Below are positions 48,198 through 59,232 of a DNA stretch of 64,000 nucleotides, one piece after another (position 1 is the stretch's first letter; every line of letters begins with the position of its first letter). The position numbers and the translations under genes are program-made. The DNA is from Kwoniella bestiolae CBS 10118 (taxonomy: Eukaryota > Basidiomycota > Tremellomycetes > Tremellales > Cryptococcaceae). Below the pieces are notes generated by a model, which was not told the DNA's origin, did not search any database, and worked only from the letters and a program-made list of their open reading frames with translations. Where the stretch lies: assembly GCF_000512585.2 (NCBI RefSeq), contig NC_089241.1:7334001-7398000 (forward strand). Direction: 5' to 3'.

Positions 48198-49030
48198 ATG
48201 TTCTCAGTCATCAAATCTTCCAAGATAGACGAATCAACCTGGACTGTACATCCACAATATAACGTCAAATCCGACCTCGTCATAATATCTCACGACGATA
48301 CTCAGTTCAATGTCGATTCCAAAATCATCTTGAGACATAGGTGGGCAGGGCAGTTCCTCACCTAAAATGTACACTATTCTGATGCACCGGCTGACTTGAT
48401 ATGGTGATTAACCGCGAATGTCGCAAAGCCCTATCTGGCGCTCAAGTCGAGAATGGCAGAATGGCTATACTAATGACCAAGATGGGCCTCGGGAATCCAC
48501 AGATCATCCAGATGTTCATCTAGCTGTGCGAAGGTAGGGAGCTGAACAGACCTGAATCCAACTTGTCATGGAGGATTTACGAGGACTACGCCCTTCTTGC
48601 CTTGCTCCTCAGGGATTTGCAAGCTTCGAGTTTATATCTCAATCTCATTCAGCAGATCTGCAAGTGGATAACGGATAAGCAAATCGGAGCATGGTATTTG
48701 ATCTCTTTTGCTGACAGAGTGGACCTCCAGGATATTGCACCATGTGCGATCCGCCATGGGCTGGCTACGCGGTGGCCGAAGAATCAGGAGGGCGCAGTGA
48801 GTTACTCTATACGTTGAAGTCGAATGTTGATTCGTGTGATGACGCTGATTTTAATCTTGATCCTGCAGACACATTTCTGGGGTTCTATAGCTCAAGTCAA
48901 CGTCATGGATCCCACAGCCATGTCGACCAAAGACTTCTCATCGATATCGGACAACTTCCAGTTTGCCCTGTGCAGGGGGTTCAGATCCGCACGCCATCGA
49001 ACGGCAGGTGAGAGTGATCCCACTCACTAG
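48198..49030 (+). pseudogene. BTB/POZ-like copy B, probably broken
   Basis: Retains the three-exon plan: exon 1 48198-48340 (DLVIISHDDTQFNVDSKIIL, phase 2 at HR/), a middle exon ending at 48796 and a last exon 48869-49030 (SSISDNFQFALCRGFR). The middle exon reads CRKALSGAQVENGRM, then QIIQMFI, an in-frame TAG at about 48521-48523, then LCEGRELNRPESN and DYALLALLLRDLQ, corresponding to copy D FFLDIIYGQILRPPS. The expected AG acceptor before CRKAL is missing (sequence ACCGCGAATGTCGC). A lost acceptor plus a stop where relatives read through indicate decay. Expression as a short protein cannot be excluded. Confidence 0.65.
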
Positions 49031-49202
49031 AGGCATGTCGCTTCGGATTTTCGGGAGGTCATGGGCATTATACGAGTTAGTGAGTCTAGCTTATCTTTCG
49101 CCGAATCTTGCCAGGGAAGAGTTCTTACTGATCCTGCTGCAAGGCGCCAAGACCGCCAACGCCGTACCTAATCCCATTGCCTCATATAGTCGAGGGCACG
49201 TC

Positions 49203-50067
49203 ATGCTAGATTTCCGATTCCAAGATTCCGATCTCACCATCGTCACAAGCGATGGTGTCCGATTCAAGGTTTATCGAGATGTCCTCGATCACACAAAGTG
49301 GGCTGTCTCACCGAAGTTTCTTGATGGGTGTCGAGCTGATCTTGAGAGATAAGATCAGCTTTCCAGGACGTGCTCGCGGTTCCTCAAAGTATCGAAAGAT
49401 CGGCAGACATCGAGCTGCTCGATACCGACATCGAGACCTCAGACACAATCAAGTTGTTCTTTACCTTTCTGTACAGCACAGAGGATATACAAGCCCCGAC
49501 CTCCGAGCAGTTTTGGGAAATCATCAGACTCATTCGCTTCTGCGTCAAATGTGACGCCTCGGACGTACTTGATTACCTTCGGATCTACTTGTACCTTTGG
49601 AACAGCATCGAGGCGATCCCATTTAGGGATGTGATACTCGCAGGTTGCTACATGGATGATTTAGACCTCATGGTGGCTGCATTTGCCAATTCTAACAATA
49701 TATGGGGAGGGGGTAATGTGCGCATGGTGAGCTGTTAGATTGTTTGAAGAGACACTTCATGATTCGTATCCTCTGACCTCCTCACCGCCACTCAGCCTAG
49801 TGCTAGTAGGAATTTACCACTGAGATGGTCGAGGGCGCAACGATGCTCTTCCTGAGTGCAGCCCCCCTTGAGTGGTATGTGCAAATCCCAACTGAAATGA
49901 GATGGTGCCTCTTGAGGGAGACGAGACATAGCCTCACGAGCCAATTGCATCCTCCGTACCGCACGACGCTCGGGAACAAGTTTAAGGAATGTATTGACAG
50001 ACTCCGTCAGTCTTTGGTCTACACACCGGAAACTCTCCCGAATGATACCACAAGATTTGCTGAATGA
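49203..50067 (+). CDS. BTB/POZ-like protein, family copy C
   Basis: Exons 49203-49297, 49354-49726 and 49825-50067, intron phases 2 and 0 as in the other copies; 236 residues from this start. MLDFRFQDSDLTIVTSDGVRF and KVYRDVLDHT lead over intron 1 into SAFQDVLAVPQSIERSADIE, then IKLFFTFLYSTEDIQAPTSE, FCVKCDASDVLDYLRIYLYL, and AGCYMDDLDLMVAAFANSN. The last exon has WYVQIPTEMRWCLLRETR and NKFKECIDRLRQ, the C-terminal family block. The start is uncertain: upstream sequence is open in frame from 48963, but lacks family features and overlaps copy B. Function unknown. Confidence 0.65.
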
Positions 50068-50441
50068 GAATTTTTAAACAGGAAATTACCGCCTCGCTGG
50101 TGGCTCAAGCTCAGCTGAGTCATAAGTCTGAGGGTGCGAACATATGAGAGCTGGGTAGACAACTCGATCGGCAAATCACAAGCCCTGGCGATGCACAATC
50201 ACACGGGAATTGTAAAGAAGGGTTACCTGACTATTCTGTTGCATTGACTTGTTCCCCATGAAGACCGATAGCGCAAAAACAGCTTACAAACATGAAGAGT
50301 CTCGAACTTCCACCGATGGTAGAAGGCTACAATGTGACTCTCGAAGCTGATGAGGTCTCGAAACAACCTGGACTACTTCGGTACGCATAGAGATGTCTAG
50401 CTCGGATCAGCCCAAAGCTATATATATCCCCTAAAGCCAAA

Positions 50442-50460
50442 GGAGGGGGGGGGAGGGGGG
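50442..50460 (+). repeat. Guanine run, possible G-quadruplex
   Basis: Two G-tracts of nine and six separated by A. Intermolecular or intramolecular G4 is possible; it may also be a sequencing-sensitive homopolymer. Confidence 0.5.
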
Positions 50461-50829
50461 CAGGTTTGCAATCGATAATCCATGCTTTGCTCCTTTACAC
50501 GCAAATGGGTCTTACGCAAGAAAATCCAGAAAACGTATTGCTCATTAGGAATTTGTAGCTACACGCCTAACCCAAGAGAAGTAACCATTAGGAAAATTAT
50601 TATCGCATCCTAACCGCTCTTACCCCATTTCGACCCTGAACGATCAAAGCGTCTTTTCAACTCTACGGAGGTTTTCATTTTGTAATTCTGTGTGGGTATG
50701 TGCGTTTGATTGTTCCTCTTTAAACACACACACACTAGTCAGATTAGATCCATCCACCATCAAATGATCATCAACAACCCCAAAAGACATCATTCATCTT
50801 CAATTCTCAACGATTCTTTCATCTTTAGA

Positions 50830-51009
50830 ATGGCATTGAGAGTAAAAACAAAAACTACAGCACCCGGGATTCCCAAGTGGTCCCCCACCTTGGTACTAAC
50901 CGAGCGATACCCAGGATGGCTTCGCAGAGCGGACGGGATGCGGCATTTTCTGGGTTCTATGGCCGTAGATGGTAGTAGGTTGTTGGTACCTTCATATCCG
51001 TGTGTTTGA
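50830..51009 (+). CDS. Doubtful 59-aa frame, unrecognised
   Basis: ATG at 50830 opens MALRVKTKTTAPGIPKWSP, followed by LVLTERYPGWLRRADG and stops at TGA 51007-51009. The leader is CA-rich like real leaders in this window (ATCATCAACAACCCC). The composition is not obviously non-coding, but no family is recognised. It may be a first exon, with the block at 51191-51273 (KRQQDGLEIARLKAQGKRS in one frame) as a later exon; I could not find a consistent splice between them. Confidence 0.25.
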   Translation: MALRVKTKTTAPGIPKWSPTLVLTERYPGWLRRADGMRHFLGSMAVDGSRLLVPSYPCV

Positions 51010-51615
51010 TATGATGGAGATCTGTGCTCAGATGCGCACGGACATTTTCATCACTTTTTGGCAAATGTCCTTCGTGTGTCATTGTGGTGGTCTTGCGGTG
51101 CCCAATTCATACCGTTAAGCTGCAGGTGAGAATGGCGAGGGTGTGAATTGCCATATTCGTTGTTGCTCCACATCGCGAGGTGGGGTTTATGTCAGCGCGG
51201 ATCAAGAGACAACAAGACGGTCTCGAGATCGCTCGGCTCAAGGCTCAAGGGAAACGATCCATTCTGATGAGGGTGAGATATATTGGCTAGCTATGGTAGA
51301 CCATTTCCTCACTGTTATGGACGAGCTTTGGCGCAAAGCGTCGCCATGTAAGTTGGCTAGAGGAGATCGATCGTTTACCGTGTCGACAGATGTCATGAAT
51401 TGTGTCGAGATGAGGTGTTACTCAAAGCGTGTGTCCGTATGTAAGCCGCTCGAGCCTGATTCAAACGGATCTACCTGTGCACACCGTCCTGAAACCTATA
51501 CAACCTCTTCGGCCCGACCATAAGGTTGATTCGGTTGCGGGTCCATCATCATAAAGTCTTTGCAGACCATAACTCATTCACTCACAAGACTACATACATA
51601 TCGATCCATCACAGC

Positions 51616-52595
51616 ATGTCAGATCTCTCAATCACCAAAGCTGGAGCCGACGAGACAACCACTAAAGCAGTGACTTTTACCGAACCTCTCAAAATAGATA
51701 TATCCTACAACTTCAAAGATTCCGACATCACCTTGGTCTCGTCAGATACCGTTCATTTTCGGTTTCACAGCTATATGATCGTGGGGTCGAGGTGAGTCGA
51801 TACAGTAGCTTAGTATTTTGACTTAACTTGTTAACCCGTCTAAGATGTGTGATACTCATACCGTCCCATCTCGAATGATGTGTTATAGTCGAGTTTTGCG
51901 AGACACGCTCTCCATATGCGGCACCTCACCTCGACAAGTCCACTTATCCGACGATAACATGGGAGGTCGCACCACCCTTAAATTCTTCCTGGATATCATC
52001 TACGGTCAGATCCTTAGACCACCTTCGAAATCGCACGAATACGAGAACTACGAGAGGTTGATCCAATTCATCGTCAAATACGACTGCTCATACCCCTTGG
52101 AACACATCAAGACTTGTTTGCGATTATGGATCTCAATTGATAATAATTCTCATCTCGATCAATTCTTTCTGTTCGCTTGTCTGCTAGATGATGAGGAATT
52201 GGCAGGGATGGCTATTAGAAGTTCTGGGAAAGGGGTCAGTTGGCCGAATTTGAAAATCAACGTTAAAGTGGGTTGATAGATGCACTTACCACTAATCTTT
52301 CATTATTCGATATCGGGAAACCGTACTGAAATTCCACCTCAAGCAGAATATCTCTCCGCTATCGGATAAAGAAGAATCGCCCAAGGTCACTCCCTCAGAC
52401 AGAGATATACCATATCACAACAGGATAGATATTACAAGTTGGAAGATCTCACGATTCAGACGGATTCCAGACGATTTCAAGTTCGCATTTCTGAGAGCGG
52501 AAAACGAGACTCTGAAGAATAAAGATGGTGATACCGATTGGGAAGCTATTGCCGACAGGTTCTTGATTGTCATAAGTGAGCTTAAGGGCAATTGA
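51616..52595 (+). CDS. BTB/POZ-like protein, family copy D
   Basis: Exons 51616-51791, 51889-52267 and about 52347-52595, intron phases 2 and 0; 267 residues. The start at 51616 gives MSDLSITKAGADETTTKAV. Core: YNFKDSDITLVSSDTVHFRF, HSYMIVGSR across intron 1 to VLRDTLSICGTS, then LKFFLDIIYGQILRPPSKS, LIQFIVKYDCSYPLEHIKT, FFLFACLLDDEELAGMAIR. Last exon: RRIPDDFKFAFLRAENETL and DWEAIADRFLIVISELKGN, closest to the end of copy A (DWEIVGDKFREIV). Acceptor of exon 3 may be AAG or AAGCAG, a three-base difference that keeps the frame. Role unknown; ends tail to tail with SPT5. Confidence 0.8.
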
Positions 52596-52803
52596 TCGAC
52601 TTACCACGATCCAATGGACATTTCCAAGCTCTGTACTGCTTATAAGTGTAACAACGATTGTGAGGTGATATATGAAAATGCATCGCGTTCTCAACTCAAC
52701 TAACCAATATTCAATGAATGATACATGCACAAGATCCTGCCAAACCTCTCCACTTCTCCCACCTTACTCGCCAAGATATCGTACCTACCCAACAAAACTC
52801 CCA

Positions 52804-55800
52804 CTACACTTTCCAAATCCTACACAAATCGCCCCCGTCCACCACCAACGCCCCCAAATCCCCCTGATCCATCTCCAACATCCAACTTCCCCCATTCTCA
52901 TACTGCGTCATTCGCTGTTGACCCTTCTGTTCAGGTCCACCACCAATACACACAACGACCTGTCCAGATTGGTCAGGCTTGCAAGGTCTGAGGTATTCCG
53001 CCGGTATATCTTCGATAATTCCCCCATCGTCAAGCGAGATACAATGGCATGATTCGCCGGTGATCTGATCGTACCCGAATTTCTTGCCATCATGAGCACC
53101 TCGCTGGAAATGCAGTGGAGATCTACTATTGGGTTTCGATGAGGGTCCAACTTCCACGATGACATTCCTGAAATCTAGGGCCCAATCCCACGGTATTCCA
53201 CCTGTTACTACGTGAGGGGCAGCGGCACCTCCACCATAGGGTGTGGGAGCTCCAAATGGAGTAGGTGCTCCGTAGGGAGTTGGTCCGCCTATACCTGGCG
53301 TAGGAGCTGATAGGGCTGCACCTGGTGTAGGAGCAGCGTACGTTGGTGGTCCAGCAAATGGCGTAGGTGCACCGTACGGTGTAGGCGCGGAGTAAGGGTT
53401 AGACGGTGCAGCAGGAGTGGGAGCGGACTGTACGGTTGCAGGTCCTCCGTAAGGTGTAGGAGCGGTGATAGGTCCGTTGTTGTACTACCACACATGGAGT
53501 GATGCTATCAGCCTAGCCATTTCTCTGCGTATACAAATATCCGTGACCATAAACTTACCCTAGATCCACCAGCATCCATCCCAGAACCATACATAGACCC
53601 AGCCGGAGCAGGTGTTCGTCCACCCGAAGGTCCAGCACCAGCACCATAAGGGTTAGGTGTCTTTCCTCCCATTCCTGCAGGACCAGCGCCCCAAGCAGGA
53701 GTTCGACCGCCATCGGCGAATCCAGGAGCAGGTGTTTTCCCACCGCTTCCTGCCCAACCAGGTGTTTTGCCTCCTGCACCTCCCCATCCTGGTGCTGGGG
53801 TCTTTCCACCTGCTCCCCAGCCTGGAGCGGGTGTTCGTCCGCCTGCACCGGCGCCCGCAGCGTAAGGATTTGGTGTTTTGCCACCGCCGACGCCCTATGA
53901 TTCACTCTATATGTCAGTTTCATTCCAAAGGCGTGACGTATCTCCGGCTTTCCACTTACACCTGCAGCATATGGGTTCGGAGTTTGACCAAACCTTCCAG
54001 CGGGTGTTCTTTCACCAAATCCACCGGGAGTTTGTCCGCCCTACACTGAGATCAGCACAAGCTTTTCACCCATTGCCAAGCGACTCACATTCATAGGAGC
54101 GCCGTTGTAAGGGTTAACATCATATCCACCCGCACCCGCGCCTCGTCCATATCCACCAGGTCCACCACCAGCTTCGAGCGGGAACGTAGCACCTGTCTTT
54201 TGACTATACACAAACTCGGTCAGCTTCGCTCAAGATTCAGTGAAGGCTGAGCTGAACTTACTCCTTCCTCTTTAAAGAAGTCAAGGCGATAGTCAAAGTC
54301 TTATTGTTCGTCTTCAACTCCACTCTCGCATTATCACCTTGTAGATCTCTGATTGTACCCATCAGACCTTTACTTGTTCCCTTAGTGACCACCACAAGAG
54401 TATTGATCAATCTATTGCGATTCACGTTGGTAGCGGGAGGAGGCATGAGTGAAGCACCGCCATAAGGTAATTGTTGGTTGAGTGCAGGGTTGATCTTGCC
54501 TAAATCGCTGACGGCCGATTTCGGTGTGACTGAGATCAATGATTGAGCTCGAGCAACGAATACACCGTTGTTCTCTGTAAGATCTCGGTTATGTAAGAAA
54601 ACGAAGAGTGATCGGAAGATGTTGATGACTTCTCCTTGTCGGTTCTGCGTTAAATGTCAGCTTTGTCTCGAAAAGTCGCGATCACTGATCAGCTCACCTC
54701 TCCTTCAGTCTCTTTCATGTTGTCTCCGACCTTCATATCATTACCTTGAGAATCCGTAGCAACAGCCAATCGCTTGTTATCCCTTCGCAATGTCACTTGA
54801 TCAGGTGTTACAGATCTAGCAGCTCCATTCTGATCGAGTACACGTAGCAAGGCTCCTTCAACTTTGGTAACGACAGCAGCGGTAGTTGAGCTGTTTGGTG
54901 ATCGTTAGCTGAATCCTAGCTGAGACCGAAATGCTGACGGAAGCTCACTCTAGCATCACCAAATCATGTAAATCGTACAGTCCACCGGTCTTAGTGGTAT
55001 TGGAAGTATCCGCAGCTTTCCTAATATCTTTCGAGAACACTTTGATCTATAAATACCAATTAGCTTTCCACCTCTTCTCTGGATGCTGCGTTCAACCTAC
55101 CTCCTGTTCACCTTGATCAGACATCAAGGTAACTACATCACCCTTCACCTCCACAACCATACCGGTAGCATCCTGATTCTTGCCCGCCAGCACTTTAACA
55201 TGTTCACCGATATCGAATCTCTTCCTCACACTCCTCGATGGAACTTCGATAATCTGATCATGCACATCACCACCTATCGCTTTGATGGAAATCACATCCG
55301 AAGTGACAGTCTCGACAACACCGTATAGTCCAGTTTGTTCACCTTCGTACACCTCAACCTGATCTCCAGGTAACAATACCGATACAGTGAGGTTCTTGTT
55401 CGCATCGGCAATGGCGGATAAATCGAATTTCGCAGTGGATTGATCGTCTCCTGAGAATCTTGAGATCTCTTCTAAGGTGGGATTGACATTCTCACTTTCG
55501 ATGACATTGATCTTGACGTCTTTGACACAAAATCCATCGATGTACTCGTCGTTGTCGAAGAAATAACTTCCTTGAGCACCTTGTCTTACACTCTGTCGGC
55601 CGTAGATCTTCCTTACATCATCGTAGGAGAATAGTCTTGAAGGAGGTTTGATAGATGAGACGAATCCTTTTCCATTGGCTGCTCGCTCCTTCCTCTTTTC
55701 TCGAGGCGTAAGATCGATTCTAGGTATAAATTTGATTCCTACTACTCCACTAGTGATTTGATCCGTATCCACGACTTGAGCTAGATCACCTGTATGCTTC

Positions 55801-57132
55801 CCTCTCTTCATCCTGATCCACATTCCTGGGGTCAAGTTCACGTCCTTCTTCTTGATCTTGAGCAAAGGAGCCATCTCTTCAATGGGTACCAGTGATACAC
55901 CTCTTGAAGGGAAGATACCGACAATACCGGCAATAGCAGCACTGACAGCAGCAGATTGTCTAGCTTCAAGGAAGATCATACCGGCAAGTGAATCTCGGAA
56001 GAATACCGAAATGACTTCGATAGGATTGGCAGAGTACTGTTGAGAAAAGACTTTTCGGAAGATGGATGCGCAGATAGCAGCTTCTCTGCCAGTCTATATA
56101 AAGCAGGTCAGCCAGATCCCGGCGTCTCCACGCGTGCGCGAGCTCACCTTGACGTATACCCTCCACAAACTAGGATCGTTCACACCGGGCATCAACAGTC
56201 TCTGAGGCACAGCGTCACTATCCCCGTTATACCTTGCTGCTGCAGTCCGGGCATGCCTCTCCTTCAACCTCTGTACTATATCCTGTACATCTTCCTCCTC
56301 ATTCCTACCGATCGTTCGATCCAATCGTCGATGTTGGTAGTCATTCTGTGAAGCTCCTTCTTCAGGTGCTTCGTCGATGAATTCGGCGACTAACGATTGG
56401 AGAATCACCTTTATCAGTTATTGGTCACAAAGTTAATGGTCCTAGCTCAACTGACCATCGCCATAATCGTTATCCTCATCTTCCTCCTCCTCATCGTCGT
56501 CGACTTCAGCTTCGACATCCAAGAACCTATATCTCTTCTGCTTTCTCCGACGCTACATACCCAAATACATGAATCAGCTTGGACCATTCATACTAGAACG
56601 TCTCGATTAGCTGACCTTTCGCCGTCTTTCGCCTGGATTGCATAGATATGTCAGCTGGTTTTCTCCAAGAAATATGGGAGAAAGGATATAACTGACCATC
56701 ATTCTCCTCTTCATCATCTTCGTCTTCATCCTCGTCATCTTCTTCATCATCCTCGTCTAAATCATTCTCCACATCCTCTTCAGCTTTCTCATCTTCTTCC
56801 TTGGTATCTTCAGCATTATCGACGTCCTATCTCATGACATATCAGTTACTTCCTCCGAAGCGATGATGTGAGCTCTAGCTAAACTTACATCTTCTTCTGC
56901 AAGATATGACCAACGGAGATACAATAAGTCAGTTGAGCTTCATCATGCAACGATGAAGCAAGCGCAGGTGGGACTAACCATCAGGATCCACTATCCTTGG
57001 CTATAGGGAGCTCGGTCAGCTTCATTCATCTTTCTTTTGCTAGCTGAAACTACTCACCCTCTTCTTCGTCACTGGTCTCTCATCTTCAGACTTCAAATCG
57101 ACAGGCGAAGAAGGATCTTCTATATCCGACAT
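52804..57132 (-). CDS. SPT5: Spt5, DSIF transcription elongation factor
   Basis: With Spt4 it clamps RNA polymerase II and couples elongation to capping and processing. The start at 57132 gives MSDIEDPSSPVDLKSEDERP. First exons: 57058-57132, 56979-57000 (22 nt), 56889-56896 (8 nt), 56697-56826, 56616-56632 (17 nt), then an exon from 56552 and one from 56389; phases agree. The acidic N-terminus is followed by AEFIDEAPEEG, an NGN region beginning LWRVYVK, several KOW units (TPGMWIRMKRGKHTGDLAQ, LLPGDQVEVYEGEQTGLYG, FDIGEHVKVLAGKNQDATG, NTLVVVTKGTSKGLMGTIRD), then a C-terminal repeat region. A final KOW-like tail follows (WDWALDFRNVIVEV to YENGGSWMLEMDQGDLGAL). The later internal borders were not all checked. 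Confidence 0.93.
53220..54150 (-). repeat. Spt5 C-terminal repeat region, two unit types
   Basis: Reading toward the C-terminus: first GGRTPA/GGKTPxWG-type units (for example GGRTPAWGAGPAG, GGKTPNPYGAGAG, GGRTPAPAGSM), then APTPYGAPTPFG-type units (for example TPYGAPTPFGAPTPYGGG). The Thr-Pro sites match the known kinase-targeted design of Spt5 CTRs. Introns interrupt the tract near 53486-53560 and 53895-53958. Confidence 0.8.
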
Positions 57133-57520
57133 GGTGGATTCTTATTATCGCCTTGTCCGTCTCAAATTTCGTGCTTGGTCCTGATGTCTACGGAGAGCTA
57201 TGAGTATTTTGGTGGGTATAAGTGAGGATGCAAAGTATGATATGTATTCAATAGATATGACAAGGGGTAATATATATAGCTGACAGAAGTCGAGTTGTCC
57301 GGTTAAACATCAACTCTAAGGAGTGGTGGCTATGGTGGTGAGTATGAAATGGGATAAATTATGATAAAATCATGTTATAGATATTCACCTGATCATACGC
57401 GTGTGACTTAGAACATTACCTCGAATCGTTCAACGTGAATGAATGTGTCTTCTACTTCTCACCGTTCCTTCATTTGATCCCTAGCAAAGTATCGGCCTCA
57501 TCCATTACAAGCAAGACACT
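57133..57520. promoter_or_regulatory. Divergent promoter, SPT5 (-) / securin-like (+)
   Basis: 388 bases between two outward starts; AT-rich block GGTAATATATATAGC near 57266 is TATA-like. No specific factor site recognised. Confidence 0.5.
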
Positions 57521-58526
57521 ATGTCCTCTAGGAGACAACCCCAGAACGAGAATGTCATCCACTCCACCAGAAGAGGAGGCGTGACTCATACCCTATCATC
57601 AGCAAACAAGATCAAATCGTCGAAGGAGAACATCCTATCGTCCAACCGCAAGAGCACACTGACCAAGGACATATCCAGCGGTAAAGATCTGAGGGTAGCA
57701 GGTAGATCAAAAGAGGACGAGGGAGAGAAGAATGGTAAGCTGTGATGCACTTTACGATTGAGAGATACAGCTTACATGTTTCTCGCCAACAGCTATCAAA
57801 TCCCTCAGAAAACCATTAGATCCCAGATCGTCCAGTACTACCACCTCAACACCAAGGACAGCTCTTTCCTCCAAATCCACAGGTGTACAAGCTCCTCTCC
57901 AAACCCAAAAGACCACTCTCAAACCGAAAACAGCAGCAACACCCTCATCAAAGCCCAAATCAAAGCCTCGTTCTGCCCTGCCCCTAGCTCAAACGCCTTC
58001 GCAAGGTAGGATTAGCAGAGTGAAAAGTACCTTGAATATCTATACACCTGGAGTATCTACCACTTCCAAATCGAAAATACGGATCAAGGAAGATAGAGAA
58101 GATGAGGTGGACGAGGTGGAGTATATGCCTCCTAGCGTACAAGGTTAGTCAGCTGACTGGCAACCGCAAGGAGTGATCAAGCTGATAAGCGTTCGACAGA
58201 GAGGGAATATGAATCTCATTTCGCAATGCCCAATCGTCAATTTGACGAGGACCTGGAGGAAGTTCGACCTAAACGGGATTTGGGATTCGATCTCGATCTT
58301 CATTCGGATGTTGATGCTCCGATGAATGGTCATGACAATTTGCCTTCCCGTGAGTTCAGCTTGCCTACATGACAGACGTCTGGCAAATGAGTGAGAGGAG
58401 TGCTGATGGATGACATGTACAGGTGGCAATGACAACGGTGATCTATCGTTCGAGCTCGATCTACCAGAAGAAGATGACTTGCAGATCCAACACCTAGCGC
58501 AAAACGATTTCATGCTGGAAATCTAG
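57521..58526 (+). CDS. Securin-like APC/C substrate (candidate Pds1/Cut2)
   Basis: Exons 57521-57734, 57793-58143, 58200-58349 and 58423-58526; phases agree, 272 residues. Securin inhibits separase until APC/C destroys it at anaphase. Features: a KEN box at residues 35-37 (KSSKENILSS), a destruction-box-like RKPL at 77-80 (SLRKPLDPRSS), a basic Ser/Thr/Lys-rich first half with TP sites, and an acidic second half starting DEVEYMPPSVQEREYES, then DEDLEEVRPKRDLGFDLDL, and ending DDLQIQHLAQNDFMLEI. This layout (degrons first, acidic separase-binding part last) is the securin design; securins are too divergent for sequence certainty. Another short-lived cell-cycle protein is possible. Confidence 0.55.
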
Positions 58527-59232
58527 AGATAACACCTTACGCAACATGCATATAGCGACTCTCCAAATTGTAGCTTCCCCAGTGTAATTTCGACGATCCT
58601 TACATCTACTCGCTTTGCCATACTCGACGTATAACACATTTAGTGTCTTTCCTTAATCACCCAAGTCACGTATGAAATTTCACGATTCCCCTACAACCGC
58701 ATGCGTCTCCTTGTATCATATCATATTCTCAGATCAATCTTGTATAATCACCATTGTATATTCACATATTTACGTTTCTTAGTCCATTGTATATCCAGTA
58801 TCAGCCTCGTTCCTTACTTGTTTTTTACGACCCTTTACGCCCTCTTGATGTTTCTCTTTTCATCTTATGATATATGTATCGAGGCGTAGTCAAAATACAA
58901 TCAAATGCATGTTTACGACGTATCGCCATTCTCACGATATCATACCAGAATTGATTACCTCTATCAACCTCAACCTTAAACCTTCAAATTCATACAAATA
59001 ACCCAAAAGGAGAAATTACACCTCTTCAAACTCAACCTAATCACATCTCCCAGCTTCAAGCTAAAGTGTATGCTTGTTCAAAGCCAGTTCGCATGTATTT
59101 CATCCTCCCGCTACATCAAACATCAAAAACAATCTTGTTCATGTTCTCTCCCAACTGAAACGAAGTCTCCTCACTTCTTTCGAGCCAACCCCAAAACCAG
59201 ACCGACCAATCACCTCCCCCTACTAATCTGAT
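58527..59232. other. Convergent 3' region (securin-like / CAC2)
   Basis: About 700 AT-rich bases between two gene ends, with CTTGTATAATCACCATTGTATATTC near 58738. No gene or RNA recognised. Confidence 0.5.

Larger units (their letters stand above)
50068..51615. other. Region between BTB copies C and D with doubtful coding pieces
   Basis: About 1.5 kb. Holds a G-run (50442-50460), a 59-codon frame at 50830-51009, and an exon-like block at about 51191-51273 ending in ATGAGGTGAGA. None joins into a clear gene, and none matches the BTB family. It could be a poorly conserved gene or a decayed one. Confidence 0.4.

Noticed and set aside
48963..49202. Upstream extension of BTB copy C to the open frame from 48963
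   Set aside because: The extension overlaps the last exon of copy B in another frame and has no family features; the start at 49203 or a nearby splice is more likely.
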